From JAKIVR01 sp035933635 (GTDB lineage Archaea > Thermoplasmatota > Thermoplasmata > Lutacidiplasmatales > UBA184): a stretch of DNA of 19,635 nucleotides. The DNA lies in the NCBI GenBank assembly GCA_035933635.1, contig DASYYY010000028.1:1-19635 (forward strand), read 5' to 3'. A program made the translations under genes and the position numbers. Of this stretch, positions 13,599 to 19,590 are shown one piece after another; the stretch's first letter is position 1, and the number at the start of each line of letters is the position of its first letter. The notes beneath the pieces are model-generated. The model made no database searches, was not told where the DNA came from, and saw nothing but the letters and a program-made list of their open reading frames with translations.

Positions 13599-14199
13599 TC
13601 CAGTGCTCGGACGGGCGGGCGGAGCGGCGGCGGGTGCCCTGGTCGCTGTAGGCGATCCGGGTGTCCCGGCCGCGGAAGTAGGCGGCGGTCGGCCGGGCGT
13701 GCTCGCGGAAGTACGCCCGGGCCTCTTCGGAGGCGTACCGCTGAAACACCGCCTCCCGGCCGGTCAGTATCTCGTCGGCGTTGATGCCGCGGGCCTGGCC
13801 CTTACGGTTCACCCAGTTTCCGCGGGTGTAGTCGTCGGCCGCCTGGTAGACGCGCTCCCGCTCTGCTTCGTGCTCCATGCGCTGAGCGGCCCGGGTTCCG
13901 GCGATCACCGTACGGCGGCGCCGCCGGGCCGCGTCTACCTCGTCGCGGCGCTCCAGCTCGTGAAGGATCTGGGCCTCGGCGCGCTGGGCCTGGTCGGAGT
14001 CGCTACCGGCTACCCGGTCGTAGTGCTTGGCCAGGTCTGATTCGGACGCGGACCGGAGCAGCCGGTTAGGCAGGATCACCGGCATGTTGGCCGGGTGGAC
14101 CCGGTACCCGCGGCAGCAGGCGTGAGTACACATCTGCTGGGCTGGCTGGCGGTTCCGGATGAAGTGACCTATCAGATCCCGCCGGTAGCGGCGCGCCAT
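13561..14199 (-). CDS. Basic Arg-rich protein with C-terminal HWINRPVGRR, 212 aa
   Basis: An isolated leftward gene between two rightward operons. The N-terminus is basic (ARRYRRDLIGHFIRNR), followed by a Cys/His cluster (C24-T-H-A-C28-C29) and a long charged helix (residues 65-120, Arg/Glu/Ala-rich). A conserved-looking segment follows (NWVNRKGQARGINADEILTG, residues 128-147; AYFREHARPTAAYFRG, 162-177). The terminal tag is HWINRPVGRRRG (199-210), which matches the tag of the 3171-3620 protein; NWVNRKGQARG is a weaker internal copy. Charge and size would suit a DNA-bound or terminal-type protein, or a minor capsid protein, but no family is recognised. The ATG has no strong Shine-Dalgarno. Confidence 0.75.
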   Translation of the reverse strand: MARRYRRDLIGHFIRNRQPAQQMCTHACCRGYRVHPANMPVILPNRLLRSASESDLAKHYDRVAGSDSDQAQRAEAQILHELERRDEVDAARRRRRTVIAGTRAAQRMEHEAERERVYQAADDYTRGNWVNRKGQARGINADEILTGREAVFQRYASEEARAYFREHARPTAAYFRGRDTRIAYSDQGTRRRSARPSEHWINRPVGRRRGAA

Positions 14200-14222
14200 G
14201 ACGCAATCATGCCAGTCGAGCT

Positions 14223-14234
14223 CTACAGCTGTAG
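14223..14234. promoter_or_regulatory. 12-bp palindrome upstream of the leftward 212-aa gene
   Basis: CTACAGCTGTAG is a perfect palindrome 24-35 bp before the ATG at 14199 on the minus strand. It could be an operator. A weak leftward promoter candidate lies further out (ATGACA 14308-14313, 18-base spacer, TTATCC 14284-14289). Confidence 0.35.
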
Positions 14235-14351
14235 GGCGGCGCGGTTACGTCAGCGGGTCCGGGCCGGCGTGCCTCGAGACTTCGGATAACGGGCATCCAT
14301 GCTGCGTTGTCATCCGATATTCAGTTGTCCCGGCCCGGGCCCGCCGGAAGC

Positions 14352-14495
14352 CTACGGCAACGGGACGACGGCCGCGGCGACTCCGGCCAGGATCACCAGC
14401 ACGACGACCAGGCCGACGACGACGCCGACCCGGGCCCGGCCGCCTGCTCTATCCGATCTGACGGAATCTGACAGATCCTCGTCCCAGCTCGCCAC
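14352..14495 (-). CDS. Small single-TM protein on the minus strand, 47 aa
   Basis: GTG start at 14495, nine bases after GGGGAG. The polar N-terminus (ASWDEDLSDSVRSDRAGGRAR) precedes a strong Val/Leu membrane segment (residues about 24-44, VGVVVGLVVVLVILAGVAAAVV), and the protein ends PLP. The frame has clean, strongly hydrophobic coding sense and a good ribosome site, which the competing forward frame lacks. It lies 152 bp upstream of the 212-aa gene and could be co-transcribed with it. Function unknown. Confidence 0.65.
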   Translation of the reverse strand: MASWDEDLSDSVRSDRAGGRARVGVVVGLVVVLVILAGVAAAVVPLP

Positions 14496-14640
14496 CTGTA
14501 CCAGCTCCCCGTATATCTCGCGCGTACGCGGTCAACTCTTCCGATAAACGGTTCTGTTGTCAGTGGGTCGTGATCTGCTAGCTGTACCCGAACTACTCGG
14601 CACCAAGGCGCCGGAGGCGCCGCGGTAGCCGGGAGGGGTC

Positions 14641-14686
14641 ATAGGGGAACCGGGAAGGTTCCCCTATCGCCGGACTGACGTCCGGC
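14641..14686. other. Tandem perfect hairpins
   Basis: ATAGGGGAACC/GGTTCCCCTAT (14641-14651 with 14657-14667, loop GGGAA) is followed one base later by GCCGGAC/GTCCGGC (14669-14675 with 14680-14686, loop TGAC). Both stems are perfect. No T run follows in either direction, so they are not standard terminators. A structured RNA or a nick/origin site is possible. Confidence 0.6.
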
Positions 14687-14910
14687 CAAGTGCAGAGCCA
14701 GACCCGGACACCGGACACCCTTTGCACCGGTTTTGACCAGCGAAAGTAAACCTCCGGGTGCTACCGCGTAGCCTCTACCGAGGTTTGTCCGATACCGTGG
14801 AATACGCGTGTTTCCTGCCGCCAACCCTACAGCTACCTCCGTAGTTGTCCGCAAGGGCGGGCGGTTCACGCAGCAGTGGTTGGTTATCCGTCCCGGAGGC
14901 GACCGCTGTG

Positions 14911-14947
14911 GAGGCGTCCGGCCGCCCTATGTGCGGCCGGGCGCCTC
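14911..14947. other. 15-bp stable hairpin
   Basis: GAGGCGTCCGGCCGC (14911-14925) pairs with GCGGCCGGGCGCCTC (14933-14947), with one G-T wobble and a 7-nt loop. A small GCTA/TAGC hairpin follows at once. This is the most stable structure in the gene-free region. Termination without a T run (common in GC-rich actinobacteria), origin structure or non-coding RNA are all possible. Confidence 0.6.
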
Positions 14948-15028
14948 GCTACATCTAGCGGGGCCAGCCTCGGACGAGGGGAAACACGGAAACGCGGGCA
15001 GGCAGTACGCCACAGAGTCCCGCTACGG

Positions 15029-15223
15029 TCACCCGCCGTAGGGTACGTCGCCCGGCCGGCCAGACCCTAGATCTTTTACCTGCTCATTACTCGACCTGGC
15101 CGGCGTGTCTAGCAACTCCGGCAGATCCGGCGGCGCCTCGGGCAGCTCGCCGCGGAGAATCATCCAGATAGTCACCAGGCCAGAGCACACCAGAAGCCCG
15201 CCCAGAGTCCACAGAATCGACAC
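15029..15223 (-). CDS. Small TM protein on the minus strand, 64 aa
   Basis: GTG start at 15223 directly after GGGAGGTAGC; the spacing is a little short but clear. Residues 1-25 form a membrane segment (VSILWTLGGLLVCSGLVTIWMILRG in part), followed by an acidic Pro-rich stretch (ELPEAPPDLPELLDTPA) and a polar tail. It is divergent from the 15329 operon, and the two leaders share the element TGCGGACAA followed by GGAGGTAG. A membrane role such as exclusion or lysis control is possible; not recognised. Confidence 0.6.
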   Translation of the reverse strand: MSILWTLGGLLVCSGLVTIWMILRGELPEAPPDLPELLDTPARSSNEQVKDLGSGRPGDVPYGG

Positions 15224-15237
15224 GCTACCTCCCGAAA

Positions 15238-15309
15238 TTGTCCGCAGTAATCGGCAGCATACGCCTTGAAACCTCCGGCGTAACCCCGCTATAGTGGGAG
15301 TGCGGACAA
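15238..15309. promoter_or_regulatory. Divergent control region with paired TGCGGACAA leaders
   Basis: TTGTCCGCA (15238-15246) and its inverse TGCGGACAA (15301-15309) flank the promoter at 15266-15295. Each lies in the leader of one divergent gene, followed by GGAGGTAG: N5 and then GTG on the left, N9 and then ATG on the right. A third copy with GGAGGTAGC lies at 14832-14853 on the minus strand without an adjacent start codon. This suggests paired operators or a shared 5'-leader element. Confidence 0.5.
15266..15295 (+). promoter_or_regulatory. Strong sigma70-like promoter of the early operon
   Basis: TTGAAA (15266-15271), an 18-base spacer, TATAGT (15290-15295). The expected +1 is near 15302, at the TGCGGACAA element. 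The spacer holds GGCGTAACCCCGC (15277-15289), a 13-mer found inverted at the right end (19573-19585), so the factor that binds the end repeats may also control this promoter. Confidence 0.75.
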
Positions 15310-15328
15310 ACCAATACCGGAGGTAGTC

Positions 15329-15700
15329 ATGTACCGAGAGTTTCCGCCCGTCAGCATTGACGACAGCGACGGCGACGAATGCCGCGTCAGCGTCGGCATG
15401 GATGCCCAGTGGCGCCACTGCGTAACGATCGACGCCCGGGCCAACTGCCACCCGCACACCAGCGACGGACTCGACCCGGACGGCGCCCGCGCTCTCGCGG
15501 CCGCGCTGCTCGAGGCGGCCGACGAAGCAGAATTGCGCAACCTCGAGGACGACTCCCGCGGATACTGCTCCGTGTGCGGGTCCGAGGCGGTCGCCATCAG
15601 GTACCCGGGCGAGACCACACCGCTCCGGCGGCCGCAATTCCGGCCCGCCTGCGGGCATGACTCGCACAAGTACAGCGACGACTCGGCGCCCGTCCAGTGA
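15329..15700 (+). CDS. Acidic putative zinc protein, first early gene, 123 aa
   Basis: ATG preceded by GGAGGT (15319-15324) and the strong promoter. An N-terminal beta-like half (CRVSVGMDAQWRHCVTIDAR) is followed by a helix (GARALAAALLEAADEAELRNL) and a C-terminal possible zinc site of Cys80-x2-Cys83, Cys108 and His110 or His113 (YCSVCG, ACGHDSH). First in the operon and overlapping the next GTG, it is likely expressed on entry. It may bind host or phage nucleic acid or protein; family not recognised. Confidence 0.75.
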   Translation: MYREFPPVSIDDSDGDECRVSVGMDAQWRHCVTIDARANCHPHTSDGLDPDGARALAAALLEAADEAELRNLEDDSRGYCSVCGSEAVAIRYPGETTPLRRPQFRPACGHDSHKYSDDSAPVQ

Positions 15701-15996
15701 ACGGCCAAGGCCACCTCTTCGGACAGCTCGACGTATTCGACTGCATCGCAGAGACGCCAATCAAGCCGAGCAAGGTCGGCGCCGCCGCCGGGCGTACCAT
15801 CGCCCGGCGCGGCGCCGTCTACGCGCGATACCTGGCGATCGGCGCGCACCGGTCGCTCTGCCTCCAGATCGCCTATGAGGCGCAGATCCGGATCCGCACG
15901 CTGGCCCACATCATGCCGCGCGGCCGGTACAACGACGGCTTCAACGACTACCTGAATGCGGCCGCGATGCGCGCCGTCACCCGGGGCGAGTCGTGA
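15697..15996 (+). CDS. Early-operon protein of unknown function, 99 aa
   Basis: The GTGA overlap with the upstream stop sets the start. After a polar N-terminus the protein is mostly helical and mildly basic (KVGAAAGRTIARRGAVYARYLAIG, LCLQIAYEAQIRIRTLAHIM). It ends FNDYLNAAAMRAVTRGES and overlaps the next gene. No TM and only two Cys. Unrecognised. Confidence 0.65.
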   Translation: MNGQGHLFGQLDVFDCIAETPIKPSKVGAAAGRTIARRGAVYARYLAIGAHRSLCLQIAYEAQIRIRTLAHIMPRGRYNDGFNDYLNAAAMRAVTRGES

Positions 15997-16343
15997 CCGC
16001 CCGCCGACCGGCGCGGCGCCGCGGCCGGGCCCAGCTCGACGCCCGGGCCGCCGCCGCCGGGCTGGCCGTCTTTATGCTCCTGGTCGCCATCCTGGCCGGC
16101 CAGGTTCCCGCCTACCTCGCCGGTATCGCGGTCGGCGCCGCGATTACCGGCGCCGTGTGGGCGGTCGTGGACAAGCGGACCCGCCCGGCCGCGCGCAAGG
16201 TATCGGCCGCGCGCATGGCCGCGGCCAAGAAGCGGCCCGCCCGCAAGGTCACGCACGACGAAACAACCATCCGGGCCCAGCTCCGGGCCCGGGCCGACCA
16301 GGTATCCGACCGGATACCGCCTCCGGGAGATGAGAACGAATGA
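15993..16343 (+). CDS. Two-TM protein with long basic tail, 116 aa
   Basis: GTGA start. A basic N-terminus (TARRPARRRGRAQLD) is followed by two membrane segments, residues about 19-37 (AAAAGLAVFMLLVAILAG) and 40-59 (AYLAGIAVGAAITGAVWAVV). A Lys/Arg-rich cytoplasmic tail (KRTRPAARKVSAARMAAAKKRPARK) then ends in an acidic tip. It may tether an early complex to the host membrane (inference). Overlaps both neighbours. Confidence 0.72.
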   Translation: MTARRPARRRGRAQLDARAAAAGLAVFMLLVAILAGQVPAYLAGIAVGAAITGAVWAVVDKRTRPAARKVSAARMAAAKKRPARKVTHDETTIRAQLRARADQVSDRIPPPGDENE

Positions 16344-16618
16344 CGACCGAAACCGGACAGAAGTACACCCGGGCCGACTACGACAAGGCGGCCGCGGAAT
16401 GGAACACGGCGCGCGAGGCATCTACGGCCGCCCGGCGCGCGTGGGATCTGGCCGCCCAGCGCATGGAGGCGGCCGAGGTGGCGCTTAGCGAGCAGGAGGT
16501 ACAGCCGGGCGTACCCGCGTACCAGCACGCCGAGCTAGTCAAAGATCCGGCCGCCTGCCGGATCGGCTATTGCGCGATTCACCCGGACAAGCAGTACGCC
16601 GACGATGAGCCGTTCTGA
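16340..16618 (+). CDS. Helical early protein, 92 aa
   Basis: ATG with a GGGAGATGAG ribosome site. Residues 8-55 form a charged Ala/Glu/Arg helix (YDKAAAEWNTAREASTAARR, AQRMEAAEVALSEQE) suited to a coiled coil. The C-terminus has two Cys and a His (CRIGYCAIHPDKQYADDEPF), a possible weak metal site. Overlaps the next gene by 14 bp. Unrecognised. Confidence 0.65.
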   Translation: MTTETGQKYTRADYDKAAAEWNTAREASTAARRAWDLAAQRMEAAEVALSEQEVQPGVPAYQHAELVKDPAACRIGYCAIHPDKQYADDEPF

Positions 16619-16889
16619 ACCGCCTCCCGCGGCCCAAGACTCCGACCCGGGCGACCATCTCGCCCGGGTCGGGGCGTGGGCGGGCGTGCTCCGCGCCGCC
16701 TACATCACCGCAGACGTCGCGCTCCGGACTAACGATGTCGGCATGATCCGGCGGGCCCTGGCCGGGATCCGGGACACCATTCCAGAGGTCATGCCGGAAG
16801 CCGTCGACCAGCGTCCGCGGACCGGCGCCGCGGCGGAAGCGGCGGCCGCGCTGTTCCGCCGCGCGAACCTCGGCGGCCGTCGTGGCTAG
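16605..16889 (+). CDS. Helical early protein, 94 aa
   Basis: ATG at 16605 inside the end of the upstream gene. The N-terminus is polar and Pro-rich. Residues about 18-90 are helical (HLARVGAWAGVLRAAYITADVALR, IRRALAGIRDTIPEVM, AAAEAAAALFRRANLGG). No Cys or TM. It is coupled to the zinc protein gene downstream by an 8-bp overlap. Function unknown. Confidence 0.65.
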   Translation: MSRSEPPPAAQDSDPGDHLARVGAWAGVLRAAYITADVALRTNDVGMIRRALAGIRDTIPEVMPEAVDQRPRTGAAAEAAAALFRRANLGGRRG

Positions 16890-17148
16890 GAAGCTCAAAC
16901 CATGCGGTACCCGGGCCGCCTACGAGCGCCACCGGGCCCGCGGCGAGGATCCCTGTCTCCGGTGCCGGGTAGCCAACGCGGCCCGCACAAGCCGTCTCAG
17001 GGACGCGGCGCGGCCGCGGCCGACCGTGATCCAGCACCCGCGGCCGCGGACCTACGACCCGGGCCCGGACGTGCTCGAGCTGCTCCGCCTCCTGGCCGGC
17101 CTGTATCCCCATCTGAACTTCACACAGAACGGACTGAACGATGGTTAA
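16882..17148 (+). CDS. Small CHCC zinc-finger protein, 88 aa
   Basis: GTG start. It contains the actinophage-typical pattern PCGTRAAYERHRARGEDPC followed by LRC, giving Cys8, His17, Cys25 and Cys28, a likely zinc site. Small proteins with CGTxxxYxRHxxxGExPCxxC are widespread in actinobacteria and their phages; function not established, DNA or RNA binding assumed. The C-terminal half is Pro/Arg-rich and ends in a short helix (VLELLRLLAGLYPHL). It overlaps the nuclease-like gene downstream. Confidence 0.72.
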   Translation: MARKLKPCGTRAAYERHRARGEDPCLRCRVANAARTSRLRDAARPRPTVIQHPRPRTYDPGPDVLELLRLLAGLYPHLNFTQNGLNDG

Positions 17149-17758
17149 CCGACCGAAGAAGCAAGGGACCGAGTTCGAGCGCAGAGTCGCGGACCACGCG
17201 GCCGCGCGTGGGCTGGCCTGGGACCGGGCGCCGCTCCGCGGATCCCGCGACCTGCTCGACATAGAGGGCTGCCTGCCTATGGGCTGGCTGGTCGGCTGCA
17301 AGAGCCTCTCCCGCGGCGTCCCGATCGCCAAGCGGCTATCCGAGGCGATGACCGAACTCCCGGGCAAGCTCGAGAACGCCGCTCAGATCGTCGGCCGCGA
17401 ACGGGCGGCCGAGGTGATCCCGGTTCAGGTTGTGCAGCAGACCGGAAAGAACATCGGGCAATCGTTCACCGTGACCGAGCTGCGTTATCTCAACCGGTCG
17501 GCCGCGGTTCTGCTGACCGGCTGCTTTGTCGGTTACCCGGACGTCGGAGACGACAGTCTCTCGCAGCGGATCACGGACGGAATCGGCCGGGCGACCGAGC
17601 TGTACGACGTCCTGAATAGCCTCCCGCCCCGGTTCCCCTGGGCGGTCATGGCGCGGCGCGGCTACTCGACTAGCCACCACTACGCGATAACGACCCTAGA
17701 TTCATTCCTAGAACTGGTCATCGTCAGAGCGAAATGGAGCGGACATGAGCACGACTGA
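17141..17758 (+). CDS. PD-(D/E)XK-like nuclease / resolvase-type protein, 205 aa
   Basis: The N-terminus KKQGTEFERRVADHAAARGL with Glu13, then LRGSRDLLDIEG with Asp40 and WLVGCKS with Lys54, follows the archaeal-type Holliday resolvase/restriction-fold layout common in actinophages (GTxFE...GSxDxGDI...VECK). The acidic residue expected two before Lys54 is replaced by Gly52, so the catalytic centre may be impaired or use another acid. The C-terminal half (about residues 95-205) is an extra alpha/beta region. Probable role in recombination, branch resolution or DNA repair during replication. ATG overlaps the upstream gene by 8 bp. Confidence 0.68.
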   Translation: MVNRPKKQGTEFERRVADHAAARGLAWDRAPLRGSRDLLDIEGCLPMGWLVGCKSLSRGVPIAKRLSEAMTELPGKLENAAQIVGRERAAEVIPVQVVQQTGKNIGQSFTVTELRYLNRSAAVLLTGCFVGYPDVGDDSLSQRITDGIGRATELYDVLNSLPPRFPWAVMARRGYSTSHHYAITTLDSFLELVIVRAKWSGHEHD

Positions 17759-17996
17759 CACCACTACGACCAGCGAGACGGCCGCGCGGCCGGACCCGCC
17801 CGAGGACCGCGACGCGGACCGCCGGGCCCAGCTCGACGCCGCCCGGGCCGACTTCACCGTCAAGGACGCGGCCCTATGGGACGAGTACAACCGAGGCTGC
17901 TCCGAGCTGTACGCGCAAACGCTCGCCGCGGCCGCGGAGCTGACCGACGACTACGACGCCCGGGCCGCGGAGATCCGGACGAGGTTCGACCAGTGA
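17745..17996 (+). CDS. Acidic helical early protein, 83 aa
   Basis: ATG with GGAGCGGAC upstream. The N-terminus is Thr-rich (STTDTTTTSETAARP). A long acidic helix runs from about residue 20 to 80 (DRRAQLDAARADFTVKDAALW, ELYAQTLAAAAELTDDYDAR). The stop is within the GTGA of the next gene. It could be a coiled-coil partner or a DNA-mimic-like inhibitor, but no family supports that. Unrecognised. Confidence 0.65.
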   Translation: MSTTDTTTTSETAARPDPPEDRDADRRAQLDAARADFTVKDAALWDEYNRGCSELYAQTLAAAAELTDDYDARAAEIRTRFDQ

Positions 17997-18211
17997 CCGT
18001 GGAGCAGATCGGCGCGTGGCTGGGCATCCCGCCCGGCCGCGCGCCGGCCCCTTGGGTCATCAACGCGCTACGGTGGCGCCCGGTCCCGCGGACCGACGCC
18101 GAGCGCATCGCCACATTCCAAGCTTTTATCCGCGGCGCCGCCGCGGCCGGAATAAAGCCAGGGCGCCGCGGAGAACTCGCCGCATATGCGCCTAGGGACG
18201 GAGAAGAATGA
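17993..18211 (+). CDS. Small early protein, 72 aa
   Basis: The GTGA overlap fixes the start; a longer upstream frame is rejected because it would lie inside the preceding gene. The opening TVEQIGAWLGIPPGRAPAPWVINAL reads like a short helix-turn-helix-type segment, followed by a basic centre and a helix (RIATFQAFIRGAAAAGIKPG). Weak DNA-binding candidate only. ATGA overlap with the next gene. Confidence 0.65.
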   Translation: MTVEQIGAWLGIPPGRAPAPWVINALRWRPVPRTDAERIATFQAFIRGAAAAGIKPGRRGELAAYAPRDGEE

Positions 18212-18744
18212 CCACCACAGCGGTACCGGCGCCTATGTTCGATTGCATAGGCGGCGCCGACGTGAAAAACCCGCAGATCGCCCGGGCCCAGCTAGGCTCT
18301 TGCATCCTGGCGGCCGGGTACGTCGACGGCCGCTACGCCTGGACCCCGGACCAATGGGCACTGTTTCCCCAGGTCAACCGGGTACGTATCAGCGTCATAC
18401 CCGGGTCGCCGGAGGCGCTGTCGGCGCATGTGGCCGACTCCGAGCGAGGCGCCTACACCGCCCAGCAGGCGGCCGAGTGGGCGCATGAAAAGCACGCCCG
18501 GGCCGAGTGGCCGACCATTTACGTATCCCGGTCGGCCATTCCCGGAATACGTGAGGCGACCGGGGCCCTAATCCTCGGACGCGATTATGATATATGGTGC
18601 GCGGACTGGACCGGCGCGCCGCATGAGGTAATTTCTCCCGGACCCGGAATTACCGCCTTGTGCGCGGCGACGCAATACGCGGCCAATGTTCACGGCGTCT
18701 GGGATATCTCCGCCCGCTACGATTCACGCTGGCCGCAATCGTGA
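18208..18744 (+). CDS. Glycoside-hydrolase-like (DUF1906/GH25-like) protein, 178 aa
   Basis: ATG preceded by GGAG. A TIM-barrel-like pattern is visible: YVDGRYAWTPDQWALFP near residue 40, a strand RVRISVIP, a helix AQQAAEWAHEKHARAEWPTIYVSRS, then YDIWCADWTGAPH and AATQYAANVHGVWDISARYD at the end. The WxADWTGxPH...ATQY...YDxS ending resembles the lysozyme-like, Rv2525c/DUF1906 class found in actinobacteria and their phages. No signal peptide is present. It may act on cell wall at lysis or on another glycan. It is odd among early genes, far from the fibre and transglycosylase. Assignment moderate. Confidence 0.6.
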   Translation: MTTTAVPAPMFDCIGGADVKNPQIARAQLGSCILAAGYVDGRYAWTPDQWALFPQVNRVRISVIPGSPEALSAHVADSERGAYTAQQAAEWAHEKHARAEWPTIYVSRSAIPGIREATGALILGRDYDIWCADWTGAPHEVISPGPGITALCAATQYAANVHGVWDISARYDSRWPQS

Positions 18745-18998
18745 AACGCTACCGGCGGACCGCGGGCGGGTCCATGACTCAGGAAGAGATGCCGCGCCCG
18801 GCCGGCCTGGTCGAGTACACCGCGGCCGTCGACGTCGTCGCCCCGGAGGGTATGCCCGGCCTATCGTCGGCCGAGCTGACCATCTGGGCGCCCAGCGACG
18901 ACGCCGCGACCGACCAGCTAGACGAGCTGTGCCGCGCGATCGAGACGACCGGGACCGGTCAGCTCGAGATCGGGCACACCTCCTGGGAGTACGGGTGA
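18741..18998 (+). CDS. Acidic early protein of unknown function, 85 aa
   Basis: GTG at 18741 gives the GTGA overlap usual in this operon; an in-frame ATG at 18774 is an alternative and neither has a strong ribosome site. From residue 20 the protein looks like a small alpha/beta fold: strands AAVDVVAPEG and AELTIWAPSD, helix DDAATDQLDELCRAIETTG, strand GQLEIGHTSWEYG. Unrecognised. Confidence 0.6.
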   Translation: MKRYRRTAGGSMTQEEMPRPAGLVEYTAAVDVVAPEGMPGLSSAELTIWAPSDDAATDQLDELCRAIETTGTGQLEIGHTSWEYG

Positions 18999-19201
18999 TC
19001 TACACAGTCCGGGCCTACTGGCCCAACGTCACCATCGACCCGGTAACGCATCGCCGCGCCCATTTTGCGGACGCGCTCGACTTGGCGCTGTCGCTGATGG
19101 CGACCCGCAAACATACAACCATCAGCATCAGCACGCCCGAGGCGCTCGAGCTGGTCAGACTATGGGGACAACCGCCGCTAGAGGGAGGTGACTGGCCGTG
19201 A
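18995..19201 (+). CDS. Small alpha/beta early protein, 68 aa
   Basis: GTGA overlap with the upstream stop. Strand VIYTVRAYWPNVTID, helix FADALDLALSLMATRK, strand TTISIST, helix EALELVRLWG. The fold order resembles the preceding 85-aa protein (strand, helix, strand), so the two may be related or partners. A strong GGGAGGTG near its end serves the next gene. Function unknown. Confidence 0.62.
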   Translation: MIYTVRAYWPNVTIDPVTHRRAHFADALDLALSLMATRKHTTISISTPEALELVRLWGQPPLEGGDWP

Positions 19202-19470
19202 ATTGGCGGGCCGACGCCGCCCACTGGCGCAAGTACCGCGACCAGTGGCGCGGTCCGCGCTGGCGCCGCGCCGTCTACTACACCGCCCGGGCCGCGGCGA
19301 TCGTCGTCGTCGCCCCGGTCGCGCTGCTCGCCCTGGGCGCCCAGCAGCTCGAGGCATGGACGTCCAACCGCGTCCACGCGCTCGAGGGCTGGGCCTGGCC
19401 GGGCCTCTACCTCACGCCCGCGAAAGAGGACGAGCTGCTAAACGCACTGAAACGCAACCTAGAACAATAG
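19198..19470 (+). CDS. Single-TM basic protein, last gene of the early operon, 90 aa
   Basis: GTG seven bases after GGGAGGTG. A Trp/Arg-rich N-terminus (NWRADAAHWRKYRDQWRGPRWRR) is followed by a membrane segment at about residues 28-48 (YTARAAAIVVVAPVALLALG) and an amphipathic C-terminus (LYLTPAKEDELLNALKRNLEQ). Positive-inside reasoning puts the N-terminus in the cytoplasm. A 14-bp terminator hairpin follows within 15 bp. Function unknown; an early membrane protein could act in exclusion or takeover. Confidence 0.72.
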   Translation: MNWRADAAHWRKYRDQWRGPRWRRAVYYTARAAAIVVVAPVALLALGAQQLEAWTSNRVHALEGWAWPGLYLTPAKEDELLNALKRNLEQ

Positions 19471-19482
19471 GGGAATGGCGCG

Positions 19483-19517
19483 GAGAATGGCCCGGGAATG
19501 GTACCCGGGCCATTCTC
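19483..19517 (+). terminator. Terminator hairpin of the early operon
   Basis: GAGAATGGCCCGGG (19483-19496) and CCCGGGCCATTCTC (19504-19517) form a perfect 14-bp stem with a 7-nt loop, 12 bases after the last stop codon. Only a short T stretch follows, as is usual for GC-rich actinobacterial terminators. Confidence 0.8.
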
Positions 19518-19519
19518 TT

Positions 19520-19585
19520 GCGGGGTTACGGGGGTGGCGGGGTTGCGCCAGGGCCCCGGGGGTCCGGAGGTGGCGGGGTTACGCC
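19520..19585. repeat. Right-end inverted copies of the end repeat
   Basis: Three copies read in the opposite orientation to the left-end set: GCGGGGTTACGGG (19520-19532), GGTGGCGGGGTTGCGCC (19533-19549) and GGAGGTGGCGGGGTTACG (19566-19583). The last abuts the right-end -35 box. With the left set they make an imperfect inverted terminal arrangement. Confidence 0.65.
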
Positions 19586-19590
19586 CGCCC

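Larger units (their letters stand above)
14496..15028. other. 533-bp gene-free, hairpin-rich region
   Basis: No convincing reading frame on either strand. It contains an 11-bp and a 7-bp hairpin in tandem (14641-14686), a 15-bp hairpin (14911-14947), several short ones (GCTACCGCGTAGC, CCTCTACCGAGG, CCTCGGACGAGG) and two copies of TTGTCCG (14785, 14845). A TTGACC (minus strand, 14530-14535) lies upstream of the 14495 gene, with TATACG only 14 bases away. The density of secondary structure suggests a replication origin, a structured non-coding RNA or a bidirectional terminator zone. Confidence 0.55.

Noticed and set aside
14299..14547. Rightward 82-aa Thr/Pro-rich frame
   Set aside because: It is the antisense of the small TM gene at 14352-14495, which has a better ribosome site and coding sense.
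14639..14869. Leftward 76-aa frame preceded by GGAGGTAGC
   Set aside because: The ribosome-site-like element lacks a start codon at proper distance and the frame runs through hairpin sequence. It could be a decayed gene but is not supported.
14808..15041. Rightward 77-aa frame
   Set aside because: Third-position base use is unlike the surrounding genes, it has no ribosome site, and it covers a strong hairpin.
15289..15909. Long leftward frames opposite the early genes
   Set aside because: They mirror the 15329 and 15697 genes, which have a promoter, ribosome site and coupled overlap.
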